DNA from: Synechococcus sp. CBW1002
GTDB lineage: Bacteria > Cyanobacteriota > Cyanobacteriia > PCC-6307 > Cyanobiaceae
DNA: 64,000 nt
Assembly (NCBI RefSeq): GCF_015840915.1
Contig: NZ_CP060398.1
Coordinates: forward strand, 2,728,001-2,792,000
Direction of reading: 5' to 3'
Shown one piece after another: positions 15,520 to 25,399 of the stretch. Both the position numbers and the translations under genes were made by a program. Each line of letters opens with the position of its first letter. Within the stretch, counting starts at the first letter, position 1. Under the pieces are notes generated by a model that saw nothing but the letters and a program-made list of their open reading frames with translations, did no database searches and was not told where the DNA came from.

Positions 15520-15765
15520 GTGGCCACACTCCAGATCCGCGACCTGGCCGATCCCCTGCACCACCAGCTGCAACTGAGGGCACGCCGGCAGCACCGCAGC
15601 CTCAGCCAGCAGGCCCTCAGTGACCTGCAACAGGCCTGCGGCGGCGATCCCTGCGAGCGACGCCGCCATGCCCTCGTCGACCTTCAGGCTCTGGCAGACG
15701 AGCAGGGCAAGCGGCCCTTGGATCCCTCTCCGGAGGAGTTGATTCGCCAGGACCGTTGCCGCTGA
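15520..15765 (+). CDS. FitA-type ribbon-helix-helix antitoxin
   Basis: From GTG 15520 an 81-residue protein MATLQIRDLADPLHHQLQ with a following RARRQHRSLSQQALSDLQQA, the typical FitA-like N-terminal RHH domain and linker helix, and a C-terminal toxin-binding tail. An upstream ATG (15496) is possible, but the family begins at MATLQIR. It should repress its own operon and bind a PIN toxin; the toxin frame directly downstream (15766 on) is destroyed, so it is now an orphan. Confidence 0.75.
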   Translation: MATLQIRDLADPLHHQLQLRARRQHRSLSQQALSDLQQACGGDPCERRRHALVDLQALADEQGKRPLDPSPEELIRQDRCR

Positions 15766-16010
15766 GATGGCCAGCCTCGTGTTGATTGCCTGAACGCTGA
15801 TCTGGTGCTCTCGCCTGAGGTGATGCTCACCGAGGTGGCCAAGACGCTGTGGCGGCTGTAACGGGTTGGCCAGCTGGCGACCGATGGCCTGCAGCATCGC
15901 CTCAGCCGAGCCACAGAGCTGGTGGACGTGTCGAACCCGACCGGCACCTGAAGGTGGAAGCACTGGCCCTGGCCGGGCGAGAAGCGGCCGTTCTGCTGAC
16001 TGCGGATCAA
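15766..16010 (+). pseudogene. PIN-domain toxin remnant
   Basis: Starts one base after the antitoxin stop with MASLVLIA and then hits a TGA. Scattered PIN-like segments remain: NADLVLSPEVMLTEVAKTLW, a stop (TAA 15859), RVGQLATDGLQHRLSRATEL, and in another frame VEALALAGREAAVLLTADQ, matching the C-terminal half of VapC toxins. Several stops and shifts show it is dead. Confidence 0.65.
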
Positions 16011-16039
16011 GACAACCCCCTGAAGCCAACGCCTGAGCC

Positions 16040-16192
16040 CTGCCCTTGTGGCTCCTGCGAGCCCGCAGTTCCCATGAGGCGTGGCAGCAGACTGATCTGA
16101 GCCAATCGTTCTGGCAACGGGCTGCTGAGCTCGGCGGCATGGAAGAGCTGCATCGTCTTGATGCGATTGAGCACCTGCAACTGCACCTCTAG
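16040..16192 (+). pseudogene. Fragment of an unidentified gene
   Basis: A frame ending at TAG 16190-16192 reads HEAWQQTDLSQSFWQRAAEL then GGMEELHRLDAIEHLQLHL, protein-like and helical, without a start. Family not recognised. Confidence 0.35.
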
Positions 16193-16389
16193 CCGTCAGC
16201 CCTGGAGCCCGTGGTGGCGCTCTCGGAGGCCACGATGGCGCTACGTGCCCATGAGCAGACGCCACACCCCGGGCAGGAGCTCACACCTAAAGCACCACCT
16301 TCTGGCTGGCGGCAACCAGCTGGTGGGCCTGTGCTGCGATCATCCTGTTGTTGATCCCATCGGCGATCCCATGACTCCTCGCAGCAACG

Positions 16390-16997
16390 AATGATGAGCG
16401 ACAGCTGCGTTGCCCGCCACCGGGATGACTACTGGGCCACGGCTGCTACGCATCACTAGCGCCATGCGGGTGAGCAGGATGAGCATGGTGTGTCGCTGGC
16501 GCAGGTGCTTGAACAGGCAGAGCAGATCCTCGGCATTGATCCGAGCCGGCTGCATGAGGGCGATTCGCTGCACTTGCCGCTGTCCGACGAATCCTTCGAG
16601 TGGGTGGTGGAAACCGGGGTGCTGCATCACATCCGCGATCGGAAGCGTGCTGTGGCGGAGATGGCGCGGGTGGCCCGCCATGGCATGTTGATTTCGGATA
16701 CACACACGGTCGTTGGGAGCACTGCAAGGTGCGCAAGCTGAAAACAATCATCAAGAAACTCGGCTGCTGGGATCTGTTCATCTGGCTGCAGACGAAAGAA
16801 AGATGAGCATGTACGGCAAAGGCGGCGAGACATATTATAGGTTCTTTTCTCTTGATGCTCTTTCGTTGTTGCAGTGCAAAAACGGTCTGGCACATGTGAT
16901 ATATACTCAGAGATGTGGTGAAGCAAATCTACTTGGCGCCGTGAGCTATTTGGCTGTCTTGGTTCGCAGACATGATGCGCCGACCCCCATAGCATGA
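16390..16997 (+). pseudogene. SAM-dependent methyltransferase, frameshifted
   Basis: Class I methyltransferase segments lie in three frames: GDSLHLPLSDESFEWVVETG with VLHHIRDRKRAVAEMARVAR (frame of 16490), then GRWEHCKVRKLKTIIKKLG and WDLFIWLQTK (frame of 16600), then MSMYGKGGETYYRFFSLDAL to LLGAVSYLAVL (frame of 16713). Two frameshifts (near 16705 and 16795) break it, and the SAM-binding N-terminus is missing or damaged. Its last codons overlap the ATG of the ABC exporter, so it was probably the first gene of that operon. Confidence 0.75.
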
Positions 16998-18829
16998 ACA
17001 TCTCTCCTGCGTTGGCGCAAAAGCTGCAGACCCTGCGTGTGCTGTGGGCGGCGCTGAGCAATCGCCGCCGCCGCCAGCTTTTGGGTCTGCAGGTGCTCAG
17101 CCTGCTTGCGGCGGCTGGGGAGGTGGCAAACCTGGGGGCCCTCCTACCCTTCCTACGTCTGCTGGCTAACCCGAAGAAGGGCCTGAAGGCGTTAGGGCCT
17201 CTTGCGATGCCTCTACGCAATCTGCCGGAGCACCACCTGCTGCTGGCTATGGGCTTGAGCTTCATGGCGGCAGTGGTGGTGACCTCTCTGCTGCGTGCCC
17301 TCACGATTCAGCTGCAGCTGAAACTGGCAGCCTTGATTGCGGCCGATCTCGGGGATCAGGTTTTTGCGTCCGCCCTGAGCCGCCCCTTGGCCTGGCACCT
17401 GCGGCACAACAGCAGTTCGGTGCTCTCCAATCTCACCAAGGATGTGGATCAGGCTTACGGCAGCATCCAGGCCATCTTGGTGGGGGTGGTGAACCTGGCA
17501 ATTGTGCTGGTTCTTGGGAGTGCTCTGATCGCCTTGGCGCCTCAGTTGATGTTTCTGATCGGTGTGCTGCTTGCTGGCTTTTATGTGTTCGTATTTCGTT
17601 TCACTCGGGCTACATTACGCTCAGATGGAGAGCGCTTCACCCGGAGCTATCAGGCCAGCCTACAGGTAGCACAGGAGGCGCTTGGTGGTATTCGCGATAT
17701 TCTACTAGATTCTAGCCATCCTTATTTTTTGGGGGCTTACCATCGTGCCAACCTTGCTTACCGGATGGCAGGCGTATCAGTTAATGTAAAGGCGCAATTG
17801 CCCCGGTTCATGATCGAGGGATTTGCGGTGATCCTGATTGTGGGACTTTCGATGGGGCTTGCACTCAGCGGCCAGGGCATAGAACGGCAATTGCCCTTGC
17901 TAGGCACCCTTGCTCTTGGGGCCTATCGGCTCTTGCAACCTCTCCAGCAATGTTTTTCCTCACTGAGCATTTTTCAAGCCAACCAAGCCTCCATCCTCAT
18001 ACTGCAGCCTTTTTTGCAGCCCCTTGGTTTGAGTTCTCCTGCCCCGGGCACTATTTCTTCACCGAGGATTAAGGGCCTTCCTCGACCGTCGATTCCTCTC
18101 CTGCAGCTCGCCCAAGTGAGTTTTCGCTACACCCCTGACGGGCCATGGGTGCTTCGTGATCTGCAGCTGGAGATCCGGGCAGGGGAACGGCTGGCTTTTG
18201 TAGGCAGCACTGGGAGCGGCAAGAGCACCACGGCCGATTTGATATTAGGCCTTCTAGCCCCTACCCACGGGCAAGTGCTGGTGGAGGGGCTGGAGCTACA
18301 CAGCACAGCAGGCCTGCTGGACAGCTGGAAAAGCCGGGTAGCCCATGTGCCCCAGCACATCTACTTAAGCGATGCGAGCTTCGCGGCCAACATCGCCTTC
18401 GGGATACCAGAAAGGGAGATCGATCTCCAGCGGGTACGACAGGCAGCCAACCAGGCCCAAATCGCTTCTCTGATCGAAGAGAGCGCTGAGGGCTATTCAA
18501 CTATTGTTGGGGAGCAAGGTGTGCGGCTAAGCGGTGGGCAGCGGCAGCGCATCGGCATAGCCCGTGCGCTCTACAAGCAGGCTGAACTACTTGTCTTAGA
18601 TGAAGCTACAAGCGCCCTTGACAACCGGACAGAATCTGAGGTGATGGCAGCAGTGGAGTGCCTAGAACATTCAATAACGGTGATTATGATCGCCCATCGC
18701 TTAAGCACCGTGAAGCGGTGTGACAGAATAGTTGTTTTGCAAAAAGGTGTCATCGCTGACATCGGTAAATATGGTAATCTTTGTCAAGATAGCAACATTT
18801 TTCGTGCTTTTGCGATGCCCGAAACTTAA
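16994..18829 (+). CDS. ABC exporter, flippase-like (transmembrane + ATPase fusion)
   Basis: A 611-residue half-transporter. N-terminal six-helix membrane domain (LVGVVNLAIVLVLGSALIAL, LMFLIGVLLAGFYVFVF, FMIEGFAVILIVGLSMGLAL) and a C-terminal nucleotide-binding domain with Walker A GSTGSGKST near residue 404, signature LSGGQRQR near 512, Walker B LLVLDEATSALD near 531 and the switch His in MIAHRLSTVK. Architecture and position in a glycan cluster resemble PglK/MsbA-type flippases of lipid-linked oligosaccharides or lipid A. No Wzx-type flippase is seen in the window, so it may do that job (inference). ATG overlaps the preceding pseudogene stop. Confidence 0.9.
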   Translation: MNISPALAQKLQTLRVLWAALSNRRRRQLLGLQVLSLLAAAGEVANLGALLPFLRLLANPKKGLKALGPLAMPLRNLPEHHLLLAMGLSFMAAVVVTSLLRALTIQLQLKLAALIAADLGDQVFASALSRPLAWHLRHNSSSVLSNLTKDVDQAYGSIQAILVGVVNLAIVLVLGSALIALAPQLMFLIGVLLAGFYVFVFRFTRATLRSDGERFTRSYQASLQVAQEALGGIRDILLDSSHPYFLGAYHRANLAYRMAGVSVNVKAQLPRFMIEGFAVILIVGLSMGLALSGQGIERQLPLLGTLALGAYRLLQPLQQCFSSLSIFQANQASILILQPFLQPLGLSSPAPGTISSPRIKGLPRPSIPLLQLAQVSFRYTPDGPWVLRDLQLEIRAGERLAFVGSTGSGKSTTADLILGLLAPTHGQVLVEGLELHSTAGLLDSWKSRVAHVPQHIYLSDASFAANIAFGIPEREIDLQRVRQAANQAQIASLIEESAEGYSTIVGEQGVRLSGGQRQRIGIARALYKQAELLVLDEATSALDNRTESEVMAAVECLEHSITVIMIAHRLSTVKRCDRIVVLQKGVIADIGKYGNLCQDSNIFRAFAMPET

Positions 18830-18877
18830 AATAACTTAATTCTAAATCAAATTTACTTTGATTTCCAGCTTCTAAAA

Positions 18878-19762
18878 ATGAACAAACTAGCTTACCTAAA
18901 AAGAGTTAGCCTACGGCGTTTCTCCAAAAACTACTGCCCTTCTTGCAATAGCACCAGGTTCTGCACTGTAGATAGCAAGTTGTTTGGGATTACAAAATTA
19001 TTAGAATGCCAAGACTGTTACCTTCGCTATAGATTTCCTGTAGATAGTGACGTTTCAAATTATAAGTTCTATCAAAATTCTTATGTTCAGGCTGGCCTTA
19101 CGACAGACTTACCTGAAAAAGATAAGCTATCTAAGTTGATTCGCTCTAACTTTTTAAATACTGAGAAAGACTTTTCTACTTACATTCCGATCTTGCAATT
19201 TGCTTCCAGTCAGCTCAAGAGAAAACTTAGTCTTTTAGACTATGGAGCGAACTGGGGATATGCTTGTTATCAGTTTGAGCAATTGCCTTTTGTCCAGGCC
19301 GTCTGCGCCTATGAACTGTCACTTCCAAGAAGAGCGTACGGCGAAAAAGAACTAAACATTCAATACGTAGATAGCTCATCTGAGATTACAGAAGGAATTG
19401 ATGTTTTATTTTCTAGCCATGTTATGGAGCATATGAGTAATCCTTCAAAGTTGAAAGAGTTTGCAGATGTTGTTCTCAAGCCCGATGGAATTATAATACT
19501 TGCTTGTCCCAACGGAAGCAATAGTGCTCGATACAAGAATCTATCATGGAGCAAGTTGTGGGGAGAAGTTCATCCCAATTTTATCTCTGACCATTTTTTA
19601 ATAAATTTATTTGCCGATTACAATGGAATAGTAGGAGGAGAAGAGTTGCTTGATGCTTCTACAGAGTTGAGTCGTTATTTCCATGGCGGCATGTTATCTA
19701 ATCTACCAACAAGTGTAAATCTATACATGCTTGCAGCAAAAAGATCTAAGGTACAATGTTAA
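18878..19762 (+). CDS. Class I SAM methyltransferase with N-terminal zinc ribbon
   Basis: A 294-residue protein, AT-rich unlike the upstream genes. It opens with a four-cysteine zinc ribbon (CPSCNS near 21 and CQDCYLRY near 43), then a methyltransferase domain: SAM-binding motif LLDYGANWGYACYQF near 110, acidic residue at YELS, and DVLFSSHVMEHMSNPSKL with KPDGIIILACPNG. This layout is typical of sugar methyltransferases in polysaccharide clusters. It probably methylates a sugar or nucleotide sugar; the substrate cannot be told. It begins the first AT-rich block of the cluster. Confidence 0.85.
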   Translation: MNKLAYLKRVSLRRFSKNYCPSCNSTRFCTVDSKLFGITKLLECQDCYLRYRFPVDSDVSNYKFYQNSYVQAGLTTDLPEKDKLSKLIRSNFLNTEKDFSTYIPILQFASSQLKRKLSLLDYGANWGYACYQFEQLPFVQAVCAYELSLPRRAYGEKELNIQYVDSSSEITEGIDVLFSSHVMEHMSNPSKLKEFADVVLKPDGIIILACPNGSNSARYKNLSWSKLWGEVHPNFISDHFLINLFADYNGIVGGEELLDASTELSRYFHGGMLSNLPTSVNLYMLAAKRSKVQC

Positions 19763-20390
19763 AGGGTCAACCTTTAGCGATTTATTTGCCTTATTCCTTT
19801 TAAGGTCCTGATTGTCATGTTTGCCATGATCTCTATGGCTCAAAAACGGCCCTGCGAATCTGACAAACCTTTGCTGATGCTTAAGTGGATGTGGCATCGC
19901 CTCCATCAGAGGCCGATCTTGGCACCTCCTGCGCTCGGACATGCAAATATTTCTCGGTGGCGATGATTGGTCTTTTGATCGCATTGTGACCAATGCCCTG
20001 TGGGATCTAGGAAAGAATCCGCCCCGATTCGAGTACTGATCTGAGAGCAACCTGCCGCTGCAAGTATGTGCTCCAATCTTCTCAGCACTTATGTGGGTTG
20101 GACGAGATGGCTTCAAATGCAAATGCTGAGTTTTACGATGAGATGACGGTGACTACGTTCTTTTTGATCGATGATTGTGTTGGCATTTAGAGCGTCTCTT
20201 TTGAATAAGCTGATGGTTTGCCCCGTTCTGTCAAAACGCAATAGAGCTGAGAACTTAGGCGGATCTCCACCATTGCTTTCGTCTAGTGGCAGAACACAAG
20301 CTTACCCGCCTCTTTTTCTGGAATAATCTTATCCATGTTTGGTTGTGTTTTCTCAGCAATCAGATGCAGAAATCTAACTTTAAATAAATT
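19763..20390 (+). other. Gap with a gene remnant
   Basis: 628 bp without an intact gene. At 19941-20039 a frame reads MQIFLGGDDWSFDRIVTNAL then WDLGKNPPRFEY and stops; in-frame sequence upstream (RSWHLLRSD) also looks coding, so this is probably the 3' end of a lost gene of unknown family. The rest shows many stops and nothing recognisable. The AT-rich end near 20370-20388 may hold the promoter of the next gene. Confidence 0.45.
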
Positions 20391-21566
20391 ATGAAAGTTA
20401 CATTGTCTACTTGGAGCCGTTTCCACCTTTTTGATTTAGCCGCACAGATGTCGAGTCGAGGGCTTTTGCATTCCATTTGCACTACTTTGCCAAGATATAT
20501 TGCAAAACAAGATATCATCTTCTCTAGTGTAGGCATTGACAAGCTCTTCACCTATCCATATTTCTTCATGCCGCAAGTTGCCTTAGATCGTGCCCTAGGC
20601 CAAACCCTAATCAACGAAGCCTCAGCGGTGCTAACAACAAGAACATATCAAAAATATGTGGCAGAACATCTAGCTAAGAACTTAGACAATATTGATGCAT
20701 ACATTGCAATCTCAGGATCAGGATTCAAGGGCGGTAAGTTCATGATTGATCATGGCAAAGCGTACTGTTTTGATCGTGGATCCACTGAAATCACACACCA
20801 ACTCAATGTTATGCAAATGTTGCATGACCAGCTCCGCTTGCCGTGCCGAAAGGTGGCGGGTTGGCTGATCGAAAACGAAACGAAAGAAGCATCCATTGCA
20901 ACTGCTATCACTGTACCCTCAAGCTATTGTAAGCAAACGTTTATCGATAAAGGGTTTAGCTCAGCTAAAATACATGTAATTCCCTATGGTGTGAATCTCA
21001 CTGAGTTTTATAGGGATCAATGCCTAAAGTCGACATCCAGAAATCAGCTCATTTTCTGTGGCCAGTTCTCGATACGAAAAGGAGCGCATGTCTTAGTAGA
21101 TTACTTTGGAAAATCCCCTTATAATGGCATAAGGCTTTCCGTTGTAGGCTCAGTAAATCCAAATATTTCTAAGCTTTTTGGCGACACTTCCATTGCCAAT
21201 ATTGATTTCCACGGTGTTGTTCCCCGTTCTCGTGTACGTTTTTACATGCAGCAAGCAAAAGCTCTTATACTCCCTTCTTTTGAAGAAGGTCTCGCCCTTG
21301 TGATGCTTCAAGCACTTGCTTGCGGTGTTCCGATTATCGCATCGATCCAGAGCGGAGCAACTGAGTATATTCGTGATGGGTATAATGGTTTTATCTTGGA
21401 AGATATTTCCACCCAGGCTATAGATCAGGCAATCAGAAGATTGTATTCTCAAACAGATGAAGAAGAAGAAGCAATGAGTGAAAACTGCCTAGCCTCAGTT
21501 AATGATATAGGTGGATGGGATAGTTACGGCCAACATTGGGTTGATCTGATAAACAAGATCACCTGA
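20391..21566 (+). CDS. Glycosyltransferase family 4
   Basis: A 391-residue GT-B transferase. N-terminal half binds acceptor (MKVTLSTWSRFHLFDLAAQM); the C-terminal donor domain has LIFCGQFSIRKGAHVLVDYF near residue 217, HGVVPRSRVRFYMQQAKALI and PSFEEGLALVMLQALACGVP near 298, a variant of the EX7E motif with the second Glu replaced by Gln (EEGLALVMLQ). It is cytoplasmic or membrane-associated and transfers a sugar from a nucleotide donor to the growing repeat unit. AT-rich codon use suggests recent acquisition together with the following polymerase-like gene. Confidence 0.88.
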   Translation: MKVTLSTWSRFHLFDLAAQMSSRGLLHSICTTLPRYIAKQDIIFSSVGIDKLFTYPYFFMPQVALDRALGQTLINEASAVLTTRTYQKYVAEHLAKNLDNIDAYIAISGSGFKGGKFMIDHGKAYCFDRGSTEITHQLNVMQMLHDQLRLPCRKVAGWLIENETKEASIATAITVPSSYCKQTFIDKGFSSAKIHVIPYGVNLTEFYRDQCLKSTSRNQLIFCGQFSIRKGAHVLVDYFGKSPYNGIRLSVVGSVNPNISKLFGDTSIANIDFHGVVPRSRVRFYMQQAKALILPSFEEGLALVMLQALACGVPIIASIQSGATEYIRDGYNGFILEDISTQAIDQAIRRLYSQTDEEEEAMSENCLASVNDIGGWDSYGQHWVDLINKIT

Positions 21567-21618
21567 TTAATCTTCGGCCGATACTAACTAAGCTTTATCT
21601 TCTATCATTACCTTTGCA

Positions 21619-23166
21619 ATGCCTGCTAGTTCAGCCCCAGCTCGAAAAGAGTTTCCTTATACAGTATCATTAATTCTATTAGCAGTTTTTTTGATCGTTC
21701 AGGTTGCCAGCATTGAATCCTCATTTCAAAATCTTTTGGCGGCTTCTCTCTTATACATTGCCTATTTCTTTTCTTCGTTGTATTTTAAGTCCCTTCGTAT
21801 ATTTGCGTATCCAAACTCATTTTTGATTCTGCTGGGTTTTGTGATTGGGTTTTGTGCCATGCCTCTAGTGCTTCGTACACTTGAGGGAAAGTCTCTAGTG
21901 GATGGACTCTATGAACCGATTTCGACATTTGGTTCTATATTTCTATTCACCCTGATTTCTTTGGCGTCTCATTACCTTTATACGAGATCACGATCGCTGT
22001 CTGATTTGCGAGCAGTTCTGATTAGGCTATTTAGACAAAATTTCAATCAAACACCTAGAACTGTTCCACTTATCCTAATTGCATCAGTAGGTCTAGGAGC
22101 TCTCTTCATCAGCTCTGCCTCCGATGGAGCCTTTTCAAAACTCCTCAAGGCGTTTTCACCCTTGATTAATTTACCTTTGGCCGCATATCTTTTATTACAT
22201 ATTAAATCGCAAGCAAATAGCGGCTCCAAATCACCTTCTAGGCCTTTGCTTATTATTGTAGGCATACTGTACGCTGCAACGCTATTTATTGGTATGTATT
22301 TTAATACGCGATTTGCTTTTATTCAGCCCTTGATTCTTGTCTTTTCTGCTTTGTGTTTTGTTAGATTAGGACTTGCTGTGCCATTCCGTGCAAACGTAAT
22401 CATCGCCCTGTTGATTGGATCCTTTCTCCTGAATTCTTTTTTAACAAACTTAAGTTACTCAATCGCGATGTCGCGTGCTTATCGTTCAACAATTGACCCA
22501 GCCGAACTCGTTTCGCTGACAATTGAAAATTTTACAAAGGAAAAAGCCGATAACATTGTTTACCAAGGGAAATCACTCTGGTGGAACGAGCGCTACTACA
22601 ACAGCGAATTTTCAAACCGGTTTTCACCCATTAAAAATCTAGATAATTTATTACATATCAATCAAGGGTTGGGTGCCAGTGATGTTTCAGAATATTCCAA
22701 TAATCAATTAATCCGCTTAATATCAATTTTGCCCAATCCTCTCCCAGGCCTTTTTGGCGTTACACCAGAACAAAAAGAGGAAATTAATCAGTTTAGTTCG
22801 GCAGATTGGCTCTTTGGCTCTATTTCATCTTCGCTTGAGGAACGTCGTCTAACAGGAAATTTTATCCCTGACACAATTATTCTTTACGACTTTTTTGCCC
22901 CTTTTATTTATGCTCTTCTAATGCTTATTATATTTACAATCTCAGATGCTTTTGTCATTCCATTAGGCCGAAGCAACGATTTGTTCGCTCCTTCACCGCT
23001 TGGGATGCTTTTTGCTTCTCAGAATATCATGTTTTTCGCATCCGGTACACTTGTCGATTTGACAGTAGGTCATGTCCGTTATCTTCTGCAAACATCTGTA
23101 GCCTTTTTCTTGTCATTCTTTTTGCTTTCAAGCATTGCAAATTTTTTCATAAAGACGCAAGATTGA
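21619..23166 (+). CDS. Polytopic membrane protein, candidate Wzy-type polymerase
   Basis: A 515-residue protein with about ten to twelve hydrophobic helices (VSLILLAVFLIVQVASI, FLILLGFVIGFCAMPLVL, LLIIVGILYAATLFIGMYF, ANVIIALLIGSFLLNSFL, FFAPFIYALLMLIIFTI) and one long hydrophilic region at about residues 285-410, the layout of O-antigen/capsule polymerases with a large periplasmic loop. Sequence motifs of Wzy are weak in general, so the call rests on topology and context among glycosyltransferases. A further membrane transporter or acyltransferase cannot be excluded. Start ATG 21619 gives a short polar N-terminus. Confidence 0.6.
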   Translation: MPASSAPARKEFPYTVSLILLAVFLIVQVASIESSFQNLLAASLLYIAYFFSSLYFKSLRIFAYPNSFLILLGFVIGFCAMPLVLRTLEGKSLVDGLYEPISTFGSIFLFTLISLASHYLYTRSRSLSDLRAVLIRLFRQNFNQTPRTVPLILIASVGLGALFISSASDGAFSKLLKAFSPLINLPLAAYLLLHIKSQANSGSKSPSRPLLIIVGILYAATLFIGMYFNTRFAFIQPLILVFSALCFVRLGLAVPFRANVIIALLIGSFLLNSFLTNLSYSIAMSRAYRSTIDPAELVSLTIENFTKEKADNIVYQGKSLWWNERYYNSEFSNRFSPIKNLDNLLHINQGLGASDVSEYSNNQLIRLISILPNPLPGLFGVTPEQKEEINQFSSADWLFGSISSSLEERRLTGNFIPDTIILYDFFAPFIYALLMLIIFTISDAFVIPLGRSNDLFAPSPLGMLFASQNIMFFASGTLVDLTVGHVRYLLQTSVAFFLSFFLLSSIANFFIKTQD

Positions 23167-23175
23167 TTATTAACA

Positions 23176-24210
23176 TTGAAACGAATTTTTTACTTTGGGT
23201 CTTGTAAAATCGAGACCACTTCCGGCCAAAGGGCCTGGGCATTAAGGCGTCTAGGGCACACTGTTACATGCATCGATATTACGCAACTTCTGGGACTAGG
23301 CGCCATTTTTTCATGGTTACACTACAGAACCGGATATCGTTATCTTCAACGGCGTATCCTTTCCTTGCTTCGATCAAGACTCTCAGAAATTATCGACGAA
23401 CCAGATTTGCTCTGGGTTGACGGCGGACAGTATTTTGGACCAAAAATTCTATCTTTGCTTAAGTATTTTTATGGCGTACCAATAGTTCTCTATAATATTG
23501 ATGATCCTACGGGTTCTCGCGACGCATGCCACTATGTTCAGTTTAATAAAGCCATACCGCTATATTCACTTTGTGTTTTTGTGCGCCAAGAGACTGCTCT
23601 AGAGGCTTTGGCCTTAAGAGCCAAGAGAGTTCTTGTTGTCAGCAGATCCTATGATGAGGTCTGTCACCTTCAAAAGGGTTTGACATGTCCCACACACCGG
23701 CATCATCAATCTGCATCGTTCATTGGTACAAACATCAAAGGGGAGAATAGAGACATGTTTCTTCTGAGCCTCATTCAGCAGGGGTGCCCGATCAGGATTT
23801 ACGGAGTCCGATGGGAGAAGAGTCCTTTCTGGACACAGCTTCAATCTTTCCACGCTGGTAATCAGCTCATTGGAGCGAACTATGTGAAGGCCATCAAATC
23901 AGCACAGGCATGTCTGGGACTTCTTTCTCATCAAAACCGCGATTTAATCACAACACGTTCACTTGAAATCCCAGCTTGCGCTGGGGTTTTTTGTGCCGAG
24001 TTGTCGTCTGAGCATCAGTTATTATATGAGAATAACATAGAAGCTCTAATATGGAGCGATAGTGAGTCGTGCGCTCTGAGCGTTCGAGGCTTACTGTTGG
24101 ATGGTCATCGTAGAGCAAGTATTCAGAAGGCTGGAACATCACATGTTCGGGCCATGGGCGTTGGCAATGAAGACATCTGTCGCCACATTCTTTCCGTTGT
24201 AGGGCAATAG
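23176..24210 (+). CDS. Glycosyltransferase-like protein (CgeB / Glyco_trans_1_2 type)
   Basis: A 344-residue protein from TTG 23176 (MKRIFYFGSCKIETTSGQR). It has LLWVDGGQYFGPKILSLLK and VLYNIDDPTGS in the N-terminal half, and in the C-terminal half CLGLLSHQNRDLITTRSLEI with PACAGVFCAELSSEHQLLY, which matches the pattern of CgeB-like/DUF3880-associated glycosyltransferases. The sugar donor is unknown. It lies 9 bp after the polymerase-like gene and 5 bp before the next GT4, so it is in the same operon. Confidence 0.75.
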   Translation: MKRIFYFGSCKIETTSGQRAWALRRLGHTVTCIDITQLLGLGAIFSWLHYRTGYRYLQRRILSLLRSRLSEIIDEPDLLWVDGGQYFGPKILSLLKYFYGVPIVLYNIDDPTGSRDACHYVQFNKAIPLYSLCVFVRQETALEALALRAKRVLVVSRSYDEVCHLQKGLTCPTHRHHQSASFIGTNIKGENRDMFLLSLIQQGCPIRIYGVRWEKSPFWTQLQSFHAGNQLIGANYVKAIKSAQACLGLLSHQNRDLITTRSLEIPACAGVFCAELSSEHQLLYENNIEALIWSDSESCALSVRGLLLDGHRRASIQKAGTSHVRAMGVGNEDICRHILSVVGQ

Positions 24211-24215
24211 ATTCT

Positions 24216-25397
24216 ATGGCAATCTCCCTGCTGATCTTTGAAACCCATCCAATTCAGTATCGAGCTCCTGTCTATTCAAGGCTGAATCAAATTTGCCCTG
24301 GGCAGATCCATGTTGCCTATGCGTGTGATATTTCATTGCGCGGTGGCCTTGATCCTGGTTTTTCGCTCCCTGTAACGTGGGATGGCAACCTTATGGGTGG
24401 GTATCCATCAACTGTTCTTGATGCTTCTGTCACCCTGCCGCCGAGGGGATGGAATGACCTCAGAGGGCACGGAGTAATAAGCCTGATTCACCGGCTTCAG
24501 CCAAGGGCCATTTTATTGAACTCTCTCAATTACCGCTATGACCATACCGCGTATCTTGCGGGTCTTTTAGCACGCATTCCCATCTGGATGCGTTGTGAAA
24601 CGCAGGATCAAGCGTTTTCGCGCTCCTGGCTGAAGGATCGTCTGCGGCATACTTATTATCGCCTTCTCTACGCAGGTATTCAGCAGGCTTTTCCTATTGG
24701 CGAGCTCAATCGCCAGCATTGGTTGCGACATGGAATGAAGCCCATGCAGTTGCGTGCTGCTCACTACTGCACACCCAACAGAGCTGCTGCACTCACCACT
24801 CAGCAGCGCCAGTGTAGGCGAGAAGCGCTTCGTCAGCAACTTGGTCTTGATGCACGTTATCTTTTGGTTGGATTCTTCGGTAAGTTGATTCCCAAGAAAG
24901 ATCCCATGCTGTTGTTGGAGTCCCTACCATTGATGCCCGATTCTCTTAGGCACCGACTTGCGTTTGTTTATGTTGGCAGTGGGGCTCTGCAGCAAGAATT
25001 GCAACAAGAAGCAGCTGCAGTCCAGCTGCGCTATGGAGTGCCCGTTCATTTTCCAGGCTTTGTGAATCAGTCGGCCCTTGTGGATTGGTACCTTGCTGCC
25101 GACGTGGTGGTGCTCCCTTCTCAGCGCACTGGCGAAACCTGGGGCCTGGTGGTGAATGAGGCGATGCAGGCAGGTTGCTCAGTGGTGGTGTCTGAAGCGG
25201 TTGGATGTACTGCTGATTTCTCCGGGTGGGAAAGATTCCGTACGATTCCCGTTGGATCTGCGTCTTCCCTGGCCTTGGCATTGATGGAGCTGGCGGAGTA
25301 CCCCCGCAGCTTTACTTGGGCCACTGAGGGGCTCCAGCCTTACAGCATTGAGGCTGCAGCACAGGCCTTTGCCGCCGCCATCGCTGAGCTCCCCTAA
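24216..25397 (+). CDS. Glycosyltransferase family 4
   Basis: A 393-residue GT-B enzyme. N-terminal ETHPIQYRAPVYSRL is a pattern common in GT4 proteins of cyanobacterial clusters; the donor domain shows VGFFGKLIPKKDPMLLLESL near residue 214, FPGFVNQSALVDWYLAADVV and PSQRTGETWGLVVNEAMQAG, with the EX7E motif (ETWGLVVNE). It should add a sugar to the lipid-linked intermediate. The base composition is intermediate between the AT-rich genes before it and the GC-rich genes after it. The next gene starts 2 bp downstream. Confidence 0.88.
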   Translation: MAISLLIFETHPIQYRAPVYSRLNQICPGQIHVAYACDISLRGGLDPGFSLPVTWDGNLMGGYPSTVLDASVTLPPRGWNDLRGHGVISLIHRLQPRAILLNSLNYRYDHTAYLAGLLARIPIWMRCETQDQAFSRSWLKDRLRHTYYRLLYAGIQQAFPIGELNRQHWLRHGMKPMQLRAAHYCTPNRAAALTTQQRQCRREALRQQLGLDARYLLVGFFGKLIPKKDPMLLLESLPLMPDSLRHRLAFVYVGSGALQQELQQEAAAVQLRYGVPVHFPGFVNQSALVDWYLAADVVVLPSQRTGETWGLVVNEAMQAGCSVVVSEAVGCTADFSGWERFRTIPVGSASSLALALMELAEYPRSFTWATEGLQPYSIEAAAQAFAAAIAELP

Positions 25398-25399
25398 CT

